A stretch of 64,000 bases of DNA, taken from positions 62,001-126,000 of the forward strand of contig BCIV01000007.1 of NCBI GenBank assembly GCA_001600055.1, read 5' to 3'. The position numbers and the translations under genes were made by a program. The DNA comes from Filobasidium wieringae. Taxonomy: Eukaryota; Basidiomycota; Tremellomycetes; Filobasidiales; Filobasidiaceae. The first letter of the stretch is position 1. The number at the start of each line of letters is the position of its first letter. This document shows positions 23,254 to 35,473 of this stretch, in pieces. Under the pieces are notes generated by a model. It saw nothing but the letters and a program-made list of their open reading frames with translations, was not told the origin of the DNA and searched no databases.

Positions 23254-25440
23254 AACAAAGCACCACAAGTCGTCTAAGTTCTTTTTGCTGGATCCGGTTG
23301 AATCCTGTTTTGTATTTGAAACTGAGGAAAGAAAATGAGCTGGATGGAGAAGTGGTTGGTAGGGCGTTGACAGATATGATTGAACCATGTTGGGGTCAAC
23401 CAAATTAGGTGAATGTCTTCTTGGTTTCCCTGAGGTAGGTGCCTTTGTTTGTTGAAAAAGGAGATTGTGTTTTGTGTTGTACTGGTAATCCGCGGTACAA
23501 GCAGATTCAGTCGACTTATCCAGTGAACTGGTTGAAACAGAATCGGACCAAAACGGGGTTGTAGTTTAGTTGGTTGATTGAGGTTCTACTTGAGTGATGT
23601 CTTGATGAACTATTGTAACAACATCACCTTGAACAACACACCTTGAAAAAGACAGAGGATACTCAGTGTACCTCTGGTCAGGATCACTTACATGCCGAGT
23701 GGACAGGGAGTGTGGCTGGAGGACTTTGCTACCTTAAATATGGGAAGAATGACGACAGGAGCAAGTGTTATCCGATCTTGAACGAAACATTTGAGAAATC
23801 TCTACCCATGTTACGGTTGAACGGCCTCTGGGGCCCTTTCATCTATAGTTCCAATGTTGCAACCCATTCTATACACCACTCATGACTCATCACAAACCAG
23901 CACATAACATTAGTCAGTATGTAAATGTACAAGAGCATTCTAGAAGGGAATGTTAGGAATTAGAGTACAAATCATATTACATCAGGTAAAACTCATTTTT
24001 CATTACAATCAGGACGCAAGAACTCCCCATGAATTCTTATCATCTGTGAAGGTTCTGTCAGTGTTAGAAGATGGCCTGCTGCAGATTATATCATTACACT
24101 TATCCAATCCAACTTGATAAGGACTAGGCATTGGACTAAACCCACCCAGACCAAAACCTTTGTCATCAAACAAATCCAAGTTGCTGAAACATGATATTGT
24201 GCTTAGTATGAGCTTTTTGCTGAAGAGATCAACCTATACGCCTACTAACATAGATTTCCGATCTCTGTCGTGATTTATACTGTTTTGGGATGATCATACT
24301 CCTGATTTGCCACTGAAGTGTATCATGTCCTTTGCACTTTGCTGTGCAGTTTTGACAAAGGATAGTCCTGCCAGGGGTGTTAGGGGTATTAGGGGTGTTA
24401 GGGGTACTAGGGTGTTACAGAAGCTATCTACATCCAACCGAAAGAACAAATGGAACGTCGACCAACTATCAACTATTACCCTGTCCGATCAAACCGGATT
24501 GATCGATAAGCCAACACTGCGGTGAACTGGACGAATAGGACTACCATTGGATACCCTAGGATCAATCCGCAGTACACCTTCTATCTTCGCCCCTCCGCTT
24601 CACTACTGGTCACTCCTTCTCCGTGTTTCATTGGCCTACTGCAACGGCTACGCTTTGAGTGTACTTCTGATCAAACCCTTTTCTCTTTCCACCACCTTTA
24701 CACAGCAAGCTCAGTCTTGTGGACGGATTGCTTAGTCGCCTCCTATCCTTATAATATTCTCCTTAGTATAGTATAAATGCGAGACTGATCCAAAGGGATT
24801 AGCAAAGTTGTACAACTTAGGAGAGGCAAGCAAGGAAGAGCTCAACAAGTAACAAGACCTTACTTCACATCACATTCATATTATATCTACACCTTTATCC
24901 TTCATCCGGACTAGTACTTAAGAACAGTACCTTGTCTTTGACTCAATACTAGAAGGGTGTCGCTGAGGAGTCTGAAGAGTAGACTCAGCTTGTACTGATA
25001 GCTAGCCGGACAGTATCCAGAGTGGAGATAGTTGTTGATCGTTTTAGTTTCTTTGTTTTGGTGTTTCGCCAATAGTCCTTAGTAGAACTAGACATAGCCC
25101 ACCGTTAAGCCACCACCACTCCCCACTTGCACCACAGCGCGGAGCCGAATCCACAATTGACAGGATTCACAATCGACCGGATCGGGTCAAACCAAATAAG
25201 TTGAACTGAAACCTATCGGGAACAAACTCAACGGACTTATGTCCTCAAAACAATAAAGTTGTTGTTCTCAACTCAAACAATCAATGGACCTCTTTCCAAC
25301 CTGGTCAAACCACAACAAGGTTCAACCATATTACCACCAACCATTTCTCGATCCGACTTACTTTCCTTTCTCGCCCAGAAAACTCAAAACAGGATTCAAC
25401 CGAATCCAGCAAAAGCAACTTAGATGACTTGTGGTGGTAT
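23254..25440. mobile_element. Element with long diverged terminal inverted repeats
   Basis: The left arm 23262-23420 and right arm about 25290-25437 are inverted copies: the outer 55 bp match well (CACCACAAGTCGTCTAAGTT on the left) and similarity continues, with gaps, for roughly 150 bp. The 2.2-kb interior shows no convincing transposase. It contains a TATA-like TAGTATAAATG near 24768. Both ends abut pieces of the same LTR family, so it lies nested in, or recombined with, that element. It may be a foldback-type or non-autonomous DNA transposon. Confidence 0.6.
24373..24416. repeat. 9-bp G-rich tandem repeat, telomere-like
   Basis: About four and a half copies of AGGGGTGTT with variants AGGGGTATT and AGGGGTACT. 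On this strand it reads as TTAGGGG units separated by short spacers. A single related block (AGGGTACTAGGGG) recurs at 25878. Confidence 0.8.
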
Positions 25441-25619
25441 TGTTCTCTTTTCCTTTGTCTGAGGTCTCGTTCATGTTTCCGTTTTAGTATATATAGTTAG
25501 GGATTGAATCGTCTATACAGAGTCAACCGAATTGTATAGAGAATTTGAGTCTGATATTACATTCTATTTACGCCTACTGAATTACCAATCCAAGACGTAT
25601 TGTGAAGAGGTTACTCCAA
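25441..25619 (+). repeat. LTR-like segment, 3' part, direct copy
   Basis: It matches about 16784-16958 with few differences, including TAGTATATATAGTTAGGG and the end GAAGAGGTTACTCCAA. It begins exactly where the right arm of the long-inverted-repeat element ends. Confidence 0.8.
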
Positions 25620-26348
25620 TAGGATCTCGCCAAGTTGTTCTGATACAACCATCATTCTTCACCTTCTGAACCAACCGATTAGATTATTGACCGATACTAA
25701 TATACTTCATTTGACCAACTTACAGATTTGAACCGAATCCTCAATTTGGTCAAATAACTTGCCCACCACTTAGAACCAACTGAGCTACCACCAACTCGGC
25801 TCTTATTCCATTATCAAGAAACCTACGAGTAGTGTTTGCTATTAGACCTGTGACAGCAAGAACCTGCCGTAACATAAGGGTACTAGGGGTGCCAAGACTT
25901 CACTCACTGACAGTTTCACAAGGCAAACCAAGCCATGATTCAACATCCCATTTAATAGTCTATCGCAAGAGTTGTCTTTTCATGTCGAAAATCTTTCAGT
26001 GAAATCCCTTAGTGTAGTAATGACCTAAAGTCGATCGATCCAGCGCTTGCTCGATGCACAACACATCACGAAATTCTCAATCTCGACCCGTTCCGCATGT
26101 TGTACTACATCCCTTTTTTGGCAGTCAAACAAGGCAGCTAGCTATGGCGCCAGTAGCGCTGCATGAGACATGTACACTTGCTCAGTAATCTAACCCATGT
26201 CAGGCGAGTTGGCGCCCTGCCCAAAGTCTACATTACTCGATCCCAAACAAGTAGACCGACCAAGATTATAACTGCATGTACCCCCGGCATCGAGCGTCTC
26301 ACGAACCGCAACTTGTACCAATACAAATTTCAAAACCGCTCGGAAGCC
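25620..26348. other. Right edge of the transposon island
   Basis: About 730 bases between the last LTR fragment and the stop of the Tea1-like gene. The left half looks like decayed element sequence with CCAACT-rich words; the right half should hold the Tea1-like 3' UTR. No gene is supported. Confidence 0.4.
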
Positions 26349-29300
26349 TCACGTCGATCCTATACGTGGCGAAAAGGTGTGTTGCCACTCTTGCATCTCT
26401 AAGGTCAGATCGCGGCCGTGATCCTCGGAATCTACCGTCGAAGACGCTGACCGTCGTCGAACCACCTTGCCGAAATCCAGCCCCGATTTTGGTCGGGGAG
26501 AAGACACATCATCGTCTGCCAGCAGTAGCATGACCTGATGATTCAGAGTTTCGTTTTCCTGGCGCAGTTCGGCATTCTCCTGTTCCAGATCATCCAGGGT
26601 TCGACCATCACTGAGAGTATTTTGTAACCGCTCTAGCTCCTTTTTAGCTTCCGATAATCGTGCTTCGGTATCGGTAGCACGCTTGCGCATGATCTCGACC
26701 TCTCTCTCACGCCCAGCACAGACATCCCTCAGTGCGTCGAGCTCTTCTCTTGCACCCTCTAACTGCTGCTGCAATTCCGTGTTATGTGCGAGCACTCGTT
26801 GCTGCTGTCGGGATCCCTCGAGGTCTGCCGTCGGCGTAGCCCGCCCAGATGTCGCAGCCCTGGTACGAGACCCAGCCTCGGCACCGTTAGTCCCTTGAAC
26901 CGCATCTAGTTCCGCTTGAAGCGTAGCGTTCATGCTTTTTTGCTTGTTCAGTTCGTCCTGCGATTCATAGAGTCAAAAACGCGATCACCGATCTTTCCAC
27001 GAAGTTACACACCTTCATTCGACGGAAGACCTTTTCCGTTCCTCTACGAGATGGACGGGAAACGCACATTCAGGCTTTCCATCTCGACTCGGTCAATTTT
27101 ACTGCTGCACTCACTTTACGTAACGCACAGCCGTCTGATAATCCGTCTCCACTTGCGATAACTTTTTCTTATGAGCAGTCTCCGACTCGACCAAACGGGT
27201 CTCCAAAACAGCAACTCGGGCATCTTCAGAATCGATCGCCTTTGCCTTCTCGTCATCCGGCACGATCGCACGAGCTTGTGTGTTTTGCACGTGTTGACGC
27301 AGCTGTGCCAGTTCACTCCGTGCCCCCTCCAATTCTCTTCGGTAGTCGTTGTCGGCGGAACGCTTCGAAGCGTTTGCGGCTTCGGGGACATCATGAATGG
27401 CTATGTTGTGATCGGCCAAGAGGTTCCTCATCATGGCGCATCTCGCCTGCAACTCCATGATAGCCTCGCCATGACGCCGGTGTTGATCTTCTCGCACCGC
27501 AAGCGTAGTTGTCATCGCGGCAACGATAGCAGCATCCTTGGCCGATCGTGCTTGAGCCTGTCGAAGCTCACTCTGTAGCTCTAAATTTTGCTTCGCGTGT
27601 TCCTCGATCGCTGTCCTTTGTGTCATCAGGTTCGATTGAGCGGATTCAATCTGCAAACCCGCCTCGTTCAACATCTTCCGTAAAGATGCACATTCTTGCG
27701 CGATCGGGCTCATCTTGTCAGGCAACCCTGCGAAAGACTCGACCTGTGTTCCGCCATTCCTACTGGTAGCGACTTGGCCCAACCTCCCGTCAGCCAATTC
27801 GCGATAAGTGTGTAGCTTGGATTCCAGCGACTTTAGCTCTGGTTCAATTATGGCAATGCGCTTCGCGGATTGCTCGGCCTCCTGCGAGTGTTTGAGTAAT
27901 TCTACTCGCGCATCTCCCAATTCGCGCTCAACTTCCTCGACGCGTACTTGCAGCGAGGCAAGCGATTCACCAGCAGTCTGAGCTCGCTGTTCCGCCGATT
28001 GTAACGCTGCCTGTAGCTTTTCCATGTCATGCAGTCGATCATCATGATCGTTTTCAAGTTTCTTCAGGTTCGTTTTGTGTTCTTGCAATTCCATTTCTCG
28101 TTGTTGAACATTTGACGATAGCGCGACTATATGAGAAGCATGTTCGCGCAGCTCGGTGTCGAGCAGAGCTAGTCGGTCCTGTGCGGCATGCAGCTCCAAA
28201 CGTACTTTGTATTCCGCCTCTTCGGCCTTGTCTGCTCGCTTCATTGCATCAGCGTCAGCTACATTCAGCGTATCAATCTGGCTAGACAACCGGTCTATCT
28301 CGCTCGTCATTTCGCTCGTCCGAGTCTCCAGCGCTTGTTTGGTCCGCTCAGTTTCAGCAAGATAGTCTTCCATCTCCCTCACTCTTTCATGGCTTAGCTC
28401 TTCGTTCGATGACGAGTTGTCACCCTCCAAGATCGCCATACGAGCTCGCAGATAAGCCGCCTCTTGGATGGCACTGTCCCTGAGATTCTCCGATTGAGCG
28501 TACTCATCGGCAACGGTGGTGGCTTTTCTGATCAAATCAGACTTGAAATACAGGCTGATCAGATCAACGAACGTTAAGTCAGTCCGATCGAGTCTAGCTT
28601 ACTTTTATCTTGGAACACTTCGCTTGCAAATCCAGTATCTCCTCCAACAGTACGTCAGGGTTCTCAACGCTATCAACGTTGGTCGTTTTAGGGACAGATT
28701 CAGAATCTATAGACAATCCATTCGGGAACGCTTGTTCGATTAGACCTCGATAGATCGCATTCTCCCGAGTTGCCTGGTTGTCGTAATCATCGTTCCGGGA
28801 GGGAACGGTCTGGCTTGGTGTCTCGGCTCGAGTAGAAAAGATGGTCCCGGTTGGTGATCTGGTTCCGTAGTAGAAAGCGTCAGCTGGAGGTGCTTTAGAC
28901 AGACCAGCAGTTCCGGGTCGCCTATGGTCTTCCACTGCCAAGGTAGGGCTTGCTGTGACTGTTCTTCCTTCGACAGAGAGGTTACTCGTATTGTTCGCAT
29001 CGGAATTATGTTGATCTGGCCTCTGCGATGGAGATAGACTTCGGGCGGCAAGGTTTTGAGCAAAAACTTCGTCACCTGCCCGCCGCGGGCGTTGCGGAGC
29101 CGTCACTTCCTTTCGAGCCGGTTCAGCGGACAAAGGCACAATGGGCTCGAATGCCGTTGCGAGCTTTGTAGGAGATTCCTGTCGAGTGTTTTGCACGACA
29201 TGTCCGTTGTACGGTTGTTCAGCGAGATCCTTCACTACAGGCTTTTCAATCTCGGCGCGAGAGGTGCCGTTCTGCAGACCGCGAGTCGCCGTAGAATCAT

Positions 29301-31189
29301 TCCTGACGTGCTGGCTTTCGTGAACGTGTGCGGCACTGGTGGATGAGTGTGTCAGTTCGGAAGGCTCAATCGCTCGTTGCGCCTGGGACTCTGCGTTGTT
29401 CGGGTTTTCTCGCTCCGCTTGAGGCATTTCAGCGTTTCGCGGCGGGTCTGCTGGATACTTGATCTTGGCTAGACATACGACCAGTTTAGTATGCGACGCA
29501 GAGCAGACTCGGGTGAGACCAACCTGTGTCAAGAACATGAATGATGTTGGGATCTTCCGTCCGGCTTTGAGCGAAAGCGGCATTAGACTCCCCACCCAAA
29601 ACAAAAATTTGTTTGCCTGATGCAGACATGGCGTGACCACTACGGCCCGACGGAGCAGGTCCCATGTTCTGAAATGTATACCACCGCCTATCTGGATCCG
29701 GAGCACCCTGTCGTCAGCAACAATTTCTCTGAACAAGTTCGAAGCAACACTGACTTGTTACTTTAAAGGCTGCAAGGTCACCCAGATCTTTACCATTCAC
29801 GTCCCTTCCACCGAAGACATACATCACGTCATCGACCATGGCTGCAGAGTGACCTTCCCGTGGTACTGGAATATATCCTATGCATTGTAGCTCCGTCCAC
29901 TGCCGCGTGCTCAGATCAAGACACCAAGTGTCGTTATAATGGTAGGAACCGTCAGTACCTCCGAATCTAAAGCGTACAAAACCGAGTCAGGACATCTTAT
30001 CGTTCCGTGACAGTGCATCAGCTACACACATGTAAAGCTTGTCTTGGTGGTTCACGATGACGTGACCCGTTCGACTGGGTGGTGCTTGATTGGCAGGCTG
30101 TATTTGATGCCAAGTTGGAGACGCCATGACTTGGAGCCGCGTCGTATCGACATAAGTACGAGCCTTGAATCGACGGGATCTGGTTGGGCTTACGAGTGCT
30201 AAGATCAAATCCCCATAGATCGTTCATGAAATACCCATCCACTTGTCCACCAGAGACGTAGAAAACGTTCCCATGCATACATACGGCGTGTCCATATCTC
30301 CCCTTGGGGCGGGAATCTGGTGCTAGTATGCGAGTCCACTCTCGCGTGTCTGACAGGTCTTGATGTCAGTCCCTACAAACGTATCGAAACAACGCCTGCA
30401 AATCACGCTGCCTTACGAATGTTAAAAAGATAGATGGCTTCATCCTGCTCGTCATCTATGTGGCTTTTCGTATCACCTCCCCACACCAACAGGACCGAGC
30501 GAACTAACGCGCTTGCATGTCCAACTCTCGGCAGAGGAAAGTCTCCGGTGGCCGCAACCGATGCAGCTGAAAAATCCTGACAGTCCAAGGCGAAGAGGTC
30601 GTTTCGGACGGATTCCCGAACGAGCCCTCCGAATATCAAGAGGTGTCCAGATTGCGTGGGTATCGGTGGTACTGATAGGCCGTAGCGTGGAAATGGGGAG
30701 ACCAGGGTATTAGGAGGAGCACCGACTAGGGTACTTGCCGACAAGACCAGCTGTCTAGTTGACCAAGGATACTGTTTTTAACAGAAAGTGTGAAAACCCA
30801 ACCTACGATGATTTCAGCCATAAAGGCCTTTGTTGAGAATGACTTACGGATGGCATGGTGGATATTGGGGTTTTATTGAGTGGAGCTCCGCCAGCCGACG
30901 GTATTGTCCGGCCATTGTTCATAGGCGATTCACCCATTATGCGAGCTGCGACGGGAAGCCTGTTAGTTCCATCCGCTGTCTGCCGTGCGACAGGAGGTGA
31001 AGATGTAGAGGTTGGTCGTGCTAGACTGCACAAGGTTTGTCAATTGACCGGAAAATCAACTGGACGTTCAGCTCACGTTCGAGGCGAGTCTCGAGCGCCG
31101 TTTGAGATTGGTTGAGCCTGTTTGATCTCTGCTGGTATAGAAGAACTATCCTCTCTCTGGTGTTCATGTTTCCTTTTGAAAAAGCTCAT
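26349..31189 (-). CDS. Kelch-repeat and coiled-coil polarity protein (Tea1/Kel1-like)
   Basis: ATG at 31189; first exons 31189-31077, 31025-30848, 30771-30417, then further kelch exons to about 29470 and long exons in 29440-28594, 28535-27111 and 26933-26349. A short disordered N-terminus leads to kelch repeats: FPRYGLSVPPIP, GHLLIFGGLVRESVRNDLFALD, LPRVGHASALV, GRYGHAVCMHGN, FYVSGGQVDGYFMNDLWGFD and a later FGG repeat. A Ser/Thr/Arg-rich linker follows, then several hundred residues of heptad coiled coil rich in Glu, Leu, Arg and Ala. This order matches S. pombe Tea1 and yeast Kel1/Kel2, cell-end markers that link microtubule tips or formins to polarised growth. Not every internal exon border was resolved. 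Confidence 0.85.
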
Positions 31190-31881
31190 TGTGTATAAGT
31201 TGACTGTAAGGTATAGCTCGGTTACGCCATGGGTTGTTTGAGTTTCGGTACAGCTAGATGTATGATATGCTATGGGTTCGCAGATGCTGAGGAGTGATAT
31301 CTATCGCCGCTTCCTGCAGTTCGAAATGAAAGTTTACGAGGGTAGACCGAAGGCGTGATCGCAGTCTTGAGCTTCTCGGCAAGCTTCCACAGCGACGTAA
31401 AGGAATCGTGAGGTTGTCCGTCAACGCGTCTGTTATCTATCGTAAGAGTTCGGATCGATCGTTATACGTCGTAAGGTGAAGACGAAGGGAGCGAGAGAAG
31501 ATAACGAATTCTAGAGTACTCCTGTCTGGTAGAGTAGGCGGCGGGTCGGGTGTGTTCGAATCTGGAGTGAGGAAGATGGCTCTGACCGTTCTGATCATGG
31601 CTCGGTGATGGCTCATCGATATGATAACAAACGCGACTCGATAACGCATGTATGATCTCTGTACTGTATGCATTCTCTGTATGACCAGTTTCCAGCAGTA
31701 GCGCCTGGAAACTCTGGAAGCTGGAATGCAGAAATGAAACTCTCACAGGATCGCTGGCTTTCATATAGATAGCCATTGTGTGTTCCACGTCGTCTACAAT
31801 CGACGTCCGGCCTGTAGGACCCCGACCGTCCTCCGACCAGTGAAGAAAGGACGAGATCTCGACGACTGGTACGGCACACAG
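31190..31881. promoter_or_regulatory. Divergent promoter region, Tea1-like and PRMT5
   Basis: 692 bases between the ATGs of two divergent genes. The right end, from about 31765, is open in the PRMT5 frame without an ATG and may be an unrecognised coding exon. Open frames on the minus strand at 31437-31888 lack any family match. Confidence 0.5.
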
Positions 31882-34800
31882 ATGTCACGCTTACCCCTCA
31901 TTCTCAATGTTCAGCAATCTGGTATACCCCCTTCCTCATCCGACTCGTCCTCTACTGCGATAACACAACTGGCGGAAGAAGCTTCTCTGCAGGATTACGA
32001 TGCTGTTTGCATCCCTCTTACGAATGATTTATGGAGGGAGAGATGGGAACGCCTGTGTCTTCGACCGGTAGAAGACGAACTCGAGGATGACTCTTTGTAT
32101 CAACAGCGGTCTGACACAAGAGAATGGGTTGCCAGGGAAAAGCAGAGGAGAGATACGGAAAATGAAGCGGAAATGTGGCGCTCGCATGGAGGCTTCAAGC
32201 GAACAGAACTGAACATAACACGACTAGGTATTTATATTCTGACCTTCCTGTCGAGCCTTGACTGATTCCTACCGTATCAACCAACAGAGGAAGCGGATCG
32301 TTGCATAGTGTTGGCATCAGACTGGCTAGAGCTAGATTCGCCTGACGAGGGAATACGTTTTGACTCCGAACTGGTAAATAGTTTTACTTCTGAAGGTCGT
32401 CCAGGCTGCTGCGCGATTGTTGACGGGCTTCTTCCTTTTCAGGCTCTACGACAAGAATTACTCACTTGTCAACATTTACACATTCGCACTCTCGTAATCC
32501 CCCCTCCTCTACCCGAAAATCGAGATTATCTCCCGTCTTATGCTCGAGCTATCGCTTCGTTACTCGAATTGGGCGGTGAAGCTGCCGTGACCCGGATTGC
32601 CATACGCATAGGAGTATCAGATCGACCGAACCTTGGATCGCATAATCAAACCCCTTCGCAAAATAATGGTTCCAATCACAATAGCTATATTGCCACTTAT
32701 ACGACTCCATCTCCAGCCGAAGACAAGAAGCACAAGAGGAAAAGTTCGATGGGGATTGGTCTGCGCATGTGCGGAAGTCACGGTCTATTACCTACATCGC
32801 AGCAAGTCGGAAATGGTCCTAGTATAGTATCCAATCGCCAGAGCATGATCGTCGGGAGTGGGGACCAGAATTCTTTTAGCTGGGAGGTTTGGGACTGCGT
32901 ACGAAACGTCTGCGACTACCACCCAAGATTAGGTCTTGGTTAGTGACAACCTATTGCGACAGCGTCCGATTACTTCACTGATTGATGTGTGCGACTGAAG
33001 CGCTCGACATGTCTAATCCACTACCCCCTTCTCTAACCACCCTTCATAGGTGGATAGCGGAACCCACGGATATAATCTTTTTACCTTCGCAATCGTTCAT
33101 TCCCAATGCGAAAGGTTATCCAGTCCTAAGCAAAGCTTGTCAGGCATTCATCCGAAGCTTCGTACGAGTAAGCAGAAGCGCATATGGTCATTGACCGAGT
33201 GGCGCGCTAACCAGGTCTAATCCAGTTATCCCCCTCCATCGTTCTGTCTCACGTCAATATGAACAAACATCCCGCTGGTGGTGAACAAGCCTACATACAA
33301 TATGTCAGACATCTAGAGACTACTGCAGCAACACAACCATCCCCAATTACTGCCCCTCAAACCGCTGCCACAGGTGTTATGCCGTTCGGTCGGCATTACC
33401 AGCAATATATGGACTATTTACAAGCGCCTCTCCAGCCGCTCATGGACGACTTGAGCAGTGCTACTTATGAAACTTTCGAGGCGGACCCAGTAAAGTACAA
33501 GTCTTACGAAGACGCGATAGTAGCTGCCCTAAACGACAGACCTCAGAACATTACAAAGTGAGTGCGAATATCCCTGGCCAAATCAGCTGAACTAGATTTG
33601 CTCACTGTTTTGTATGAAAGTGTCATTTATGTTGTGGGCGCAGGCCGAGGTCCATTAGTGCAAAGATGTCTTAATGCAATGGAAAGAACTGGCAGAACGG
33701 CTCGAGTATACGCCATTGAAAAGAACGTGAATGCATGTGTAACGTCAGTCCCCGTAATGTTCCCGTTCAGCTCATGTGCTCAATGTGATCCGCGCCTCAT
33801 ACAGCCTTCAGGAGCGTTCAGCTCTAGAATGGGGCGATAAGGTCAAGGTGATGCAGGGAGATATGAGAATTCTAGCAGTACCGGAACCTGCGGATATCAT
33901 GATAAGCGAGCTTCTTGGGAGTTTCGGGGATAATGAATTGAGCCCTGAGTGTTTAGACGGAGCTGTTAGGTTTCTTAAACGTGAGTTAACATGATAACTA
34001 GCTTCAACGTGGATCACGTTTAACGGTATGATATCTCATAGCCGATGGTATCTCCATTCCGGCGTCGTATACCGCCCATCTTGCTCCACTATCCTCGAAC
34101 AAGCTGTTTTCAGCTGTACGTCTGCAGGCAGAAAAAAAGCACAAGACGGAAGAAATCGTTTTCGAGACACCCTACGTTGTAATGTTTCAACAAGTGAATC
34201 TGTTGAGTGGAAACCTCGATCCTAATGCCTCAAATTCGGGGAACCGAGCTGGTCCAAGGATTCAAGAGTGCTGGAGTTTTGAACATCCCCGCCGGGATAT
34301 GGTGACGGATGATGATGGTATGTTCTATAAAGGTTGGCGGTACGACCGGTTCTGATTCTTTTGCCTATCACAAGGCCTGCCTCTCACTAATTCGCACAAT
34401 ACGCGATCCGCCCACTTAACTTTCCGTATACCTCATGCAGGAGCGTGTCATGGCTTGGCTGGCTACTTCGAAGCTCATCTGTACGGCAACATCGGGTTGA
34501 GCATACACCCGGAACGGATGCATCTAATCAGTCCCGAGATGATGAGCTGGTTTCCGTTGTTCTTTCCTTTCCGAGTCAGTTTTCGCGTTTGAGTCAGCGC
34601 AAATACAGTAATTGATTACCCGTTTGGCGCTCGTAGGAACCATTATATATGCCGTCGGGAGCCGAGCTGGATATTCACATTTGGAGGTTGACAGACACCC
34701 GTTCCAAGCGAGTATGGTACGAATGGCACGCAGAGTCATTTTTGCCGATCACTGGAACCGTCAATGGTATGGTATCGCCGGGTTACGCGGCAACGCCCGG

Positions 34801-35011
34801 TGGCGGTGGGCATTCGAGTAGAGTTGTGTCTGGGGCGAGCTCGAATATGAGCGTTCCCCTACACAGCCCGATGATGGATGCACCAGGAAGTCCCATGCCA
34901 GGGAGTGTGTTCGGTATGTCAATGGGCAACGTACGAGATGAATCGCGTATCAAGATCGGGCAGACCAGGCTGCACAACGTCGGAGGGCGTAGCAGTTGGG
35001 TGGGTTTGTGA
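31882..35011 (+). CDS. PRMT5: Protein arginine methyltransferase 5 (Skb1/Hsl7 orthologue)
   Basis: Ten exons (31882-32227, 32288-32373, 32443-32938, 33001-33167, 33226-33557, 33621-33743, 33805-33980, 34042-34317, 34375-34574, 34637-35011) sum to 2577 nt, 858 aa; human PRMT5 is 637 aa. The N-terminal TIM-barrel shows [30 protein letters not shown] and RWIAEP. The SAM motif [10 protein letters not shown] is near residue 480 and the catalytic double-E loop [15 protein letters not shown] near 550-565. The C-terminal barrel has [20 protein letters not shown]. Extra length comes from low-complexity inserts and a Gly/Met/Ser-rich loop near the end. The enzyme makes symmetric dimethylarginine on histones and Sm proteins; Skb1/Hsl7 also act in cell-cycle and polarity control. 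The frame stays open upstream of this ATG, so the N-terminus may be longer. Confidence 0.94.
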
Positions 35012-35473
35012 ACATCTTTTGGGCTGTCGAGAGAATCGGATTTCCGCCGTCGTTGTAAAGTTACAAGCATAGTTTTGCATGAAACAGAATTAGTGTTTAC
35101 AAATTTACAAAACCACTCCTTGTTCCATGAATTCGGTGAACACTAATGCGAAGGGATACCCACCCAGCGACACGTGCGCAAGGTTGGGCTGGAGGATAGC
35201 GCGGAAGAGGCTCACGTGTTTATATTGTTATTTATGACTGAGCTTCAAGCTTCAGTCTGCTTATAGCTTATAGCTTACATCCAAGCTACTAGCTGTTCAA
35301 TACCTTCAGATGGACAGGTAATCGTGAAGCGGATTAAGACAGATCTAGCCGACCAGACAGTCCAGAGTTAATAGAGCCCCCCACCCCCCGCAAGACTTGC
35401 TTGTCGTCGCCGTCGTTGACTTGAGACAGCCCATGCGACTGCTGGTGTAACGACCTCTGTTTTGACGAGCGAG
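35012..35473. other. Intergenic, PRMT5 to SPX-RING
   Basis: 462 bases between two rightward genes. CACGTG-core words (near 35169 and 35213) and GCTTATAGCTTATAGCTTAC near 35256 are visible; whether they are regulatory is unknown. Confidence 0.4.

Noticed and set aside
24414..25876. Possible solo LTR bounded by TGTTACAG and GTAACA, with GGGTACTAGGG on both sides
   Set aside because: The flanking words are not adjacent duplications of equal length, and the interval crosses the end of another element, so the boundaries may be chance.
31437..31888. Overlapping minus-strand ORFs upstream of PRMT5
   Set aside because: Three frames are open over the same bases with no family match; they mirror the leader and the PRMT5 5' exon.
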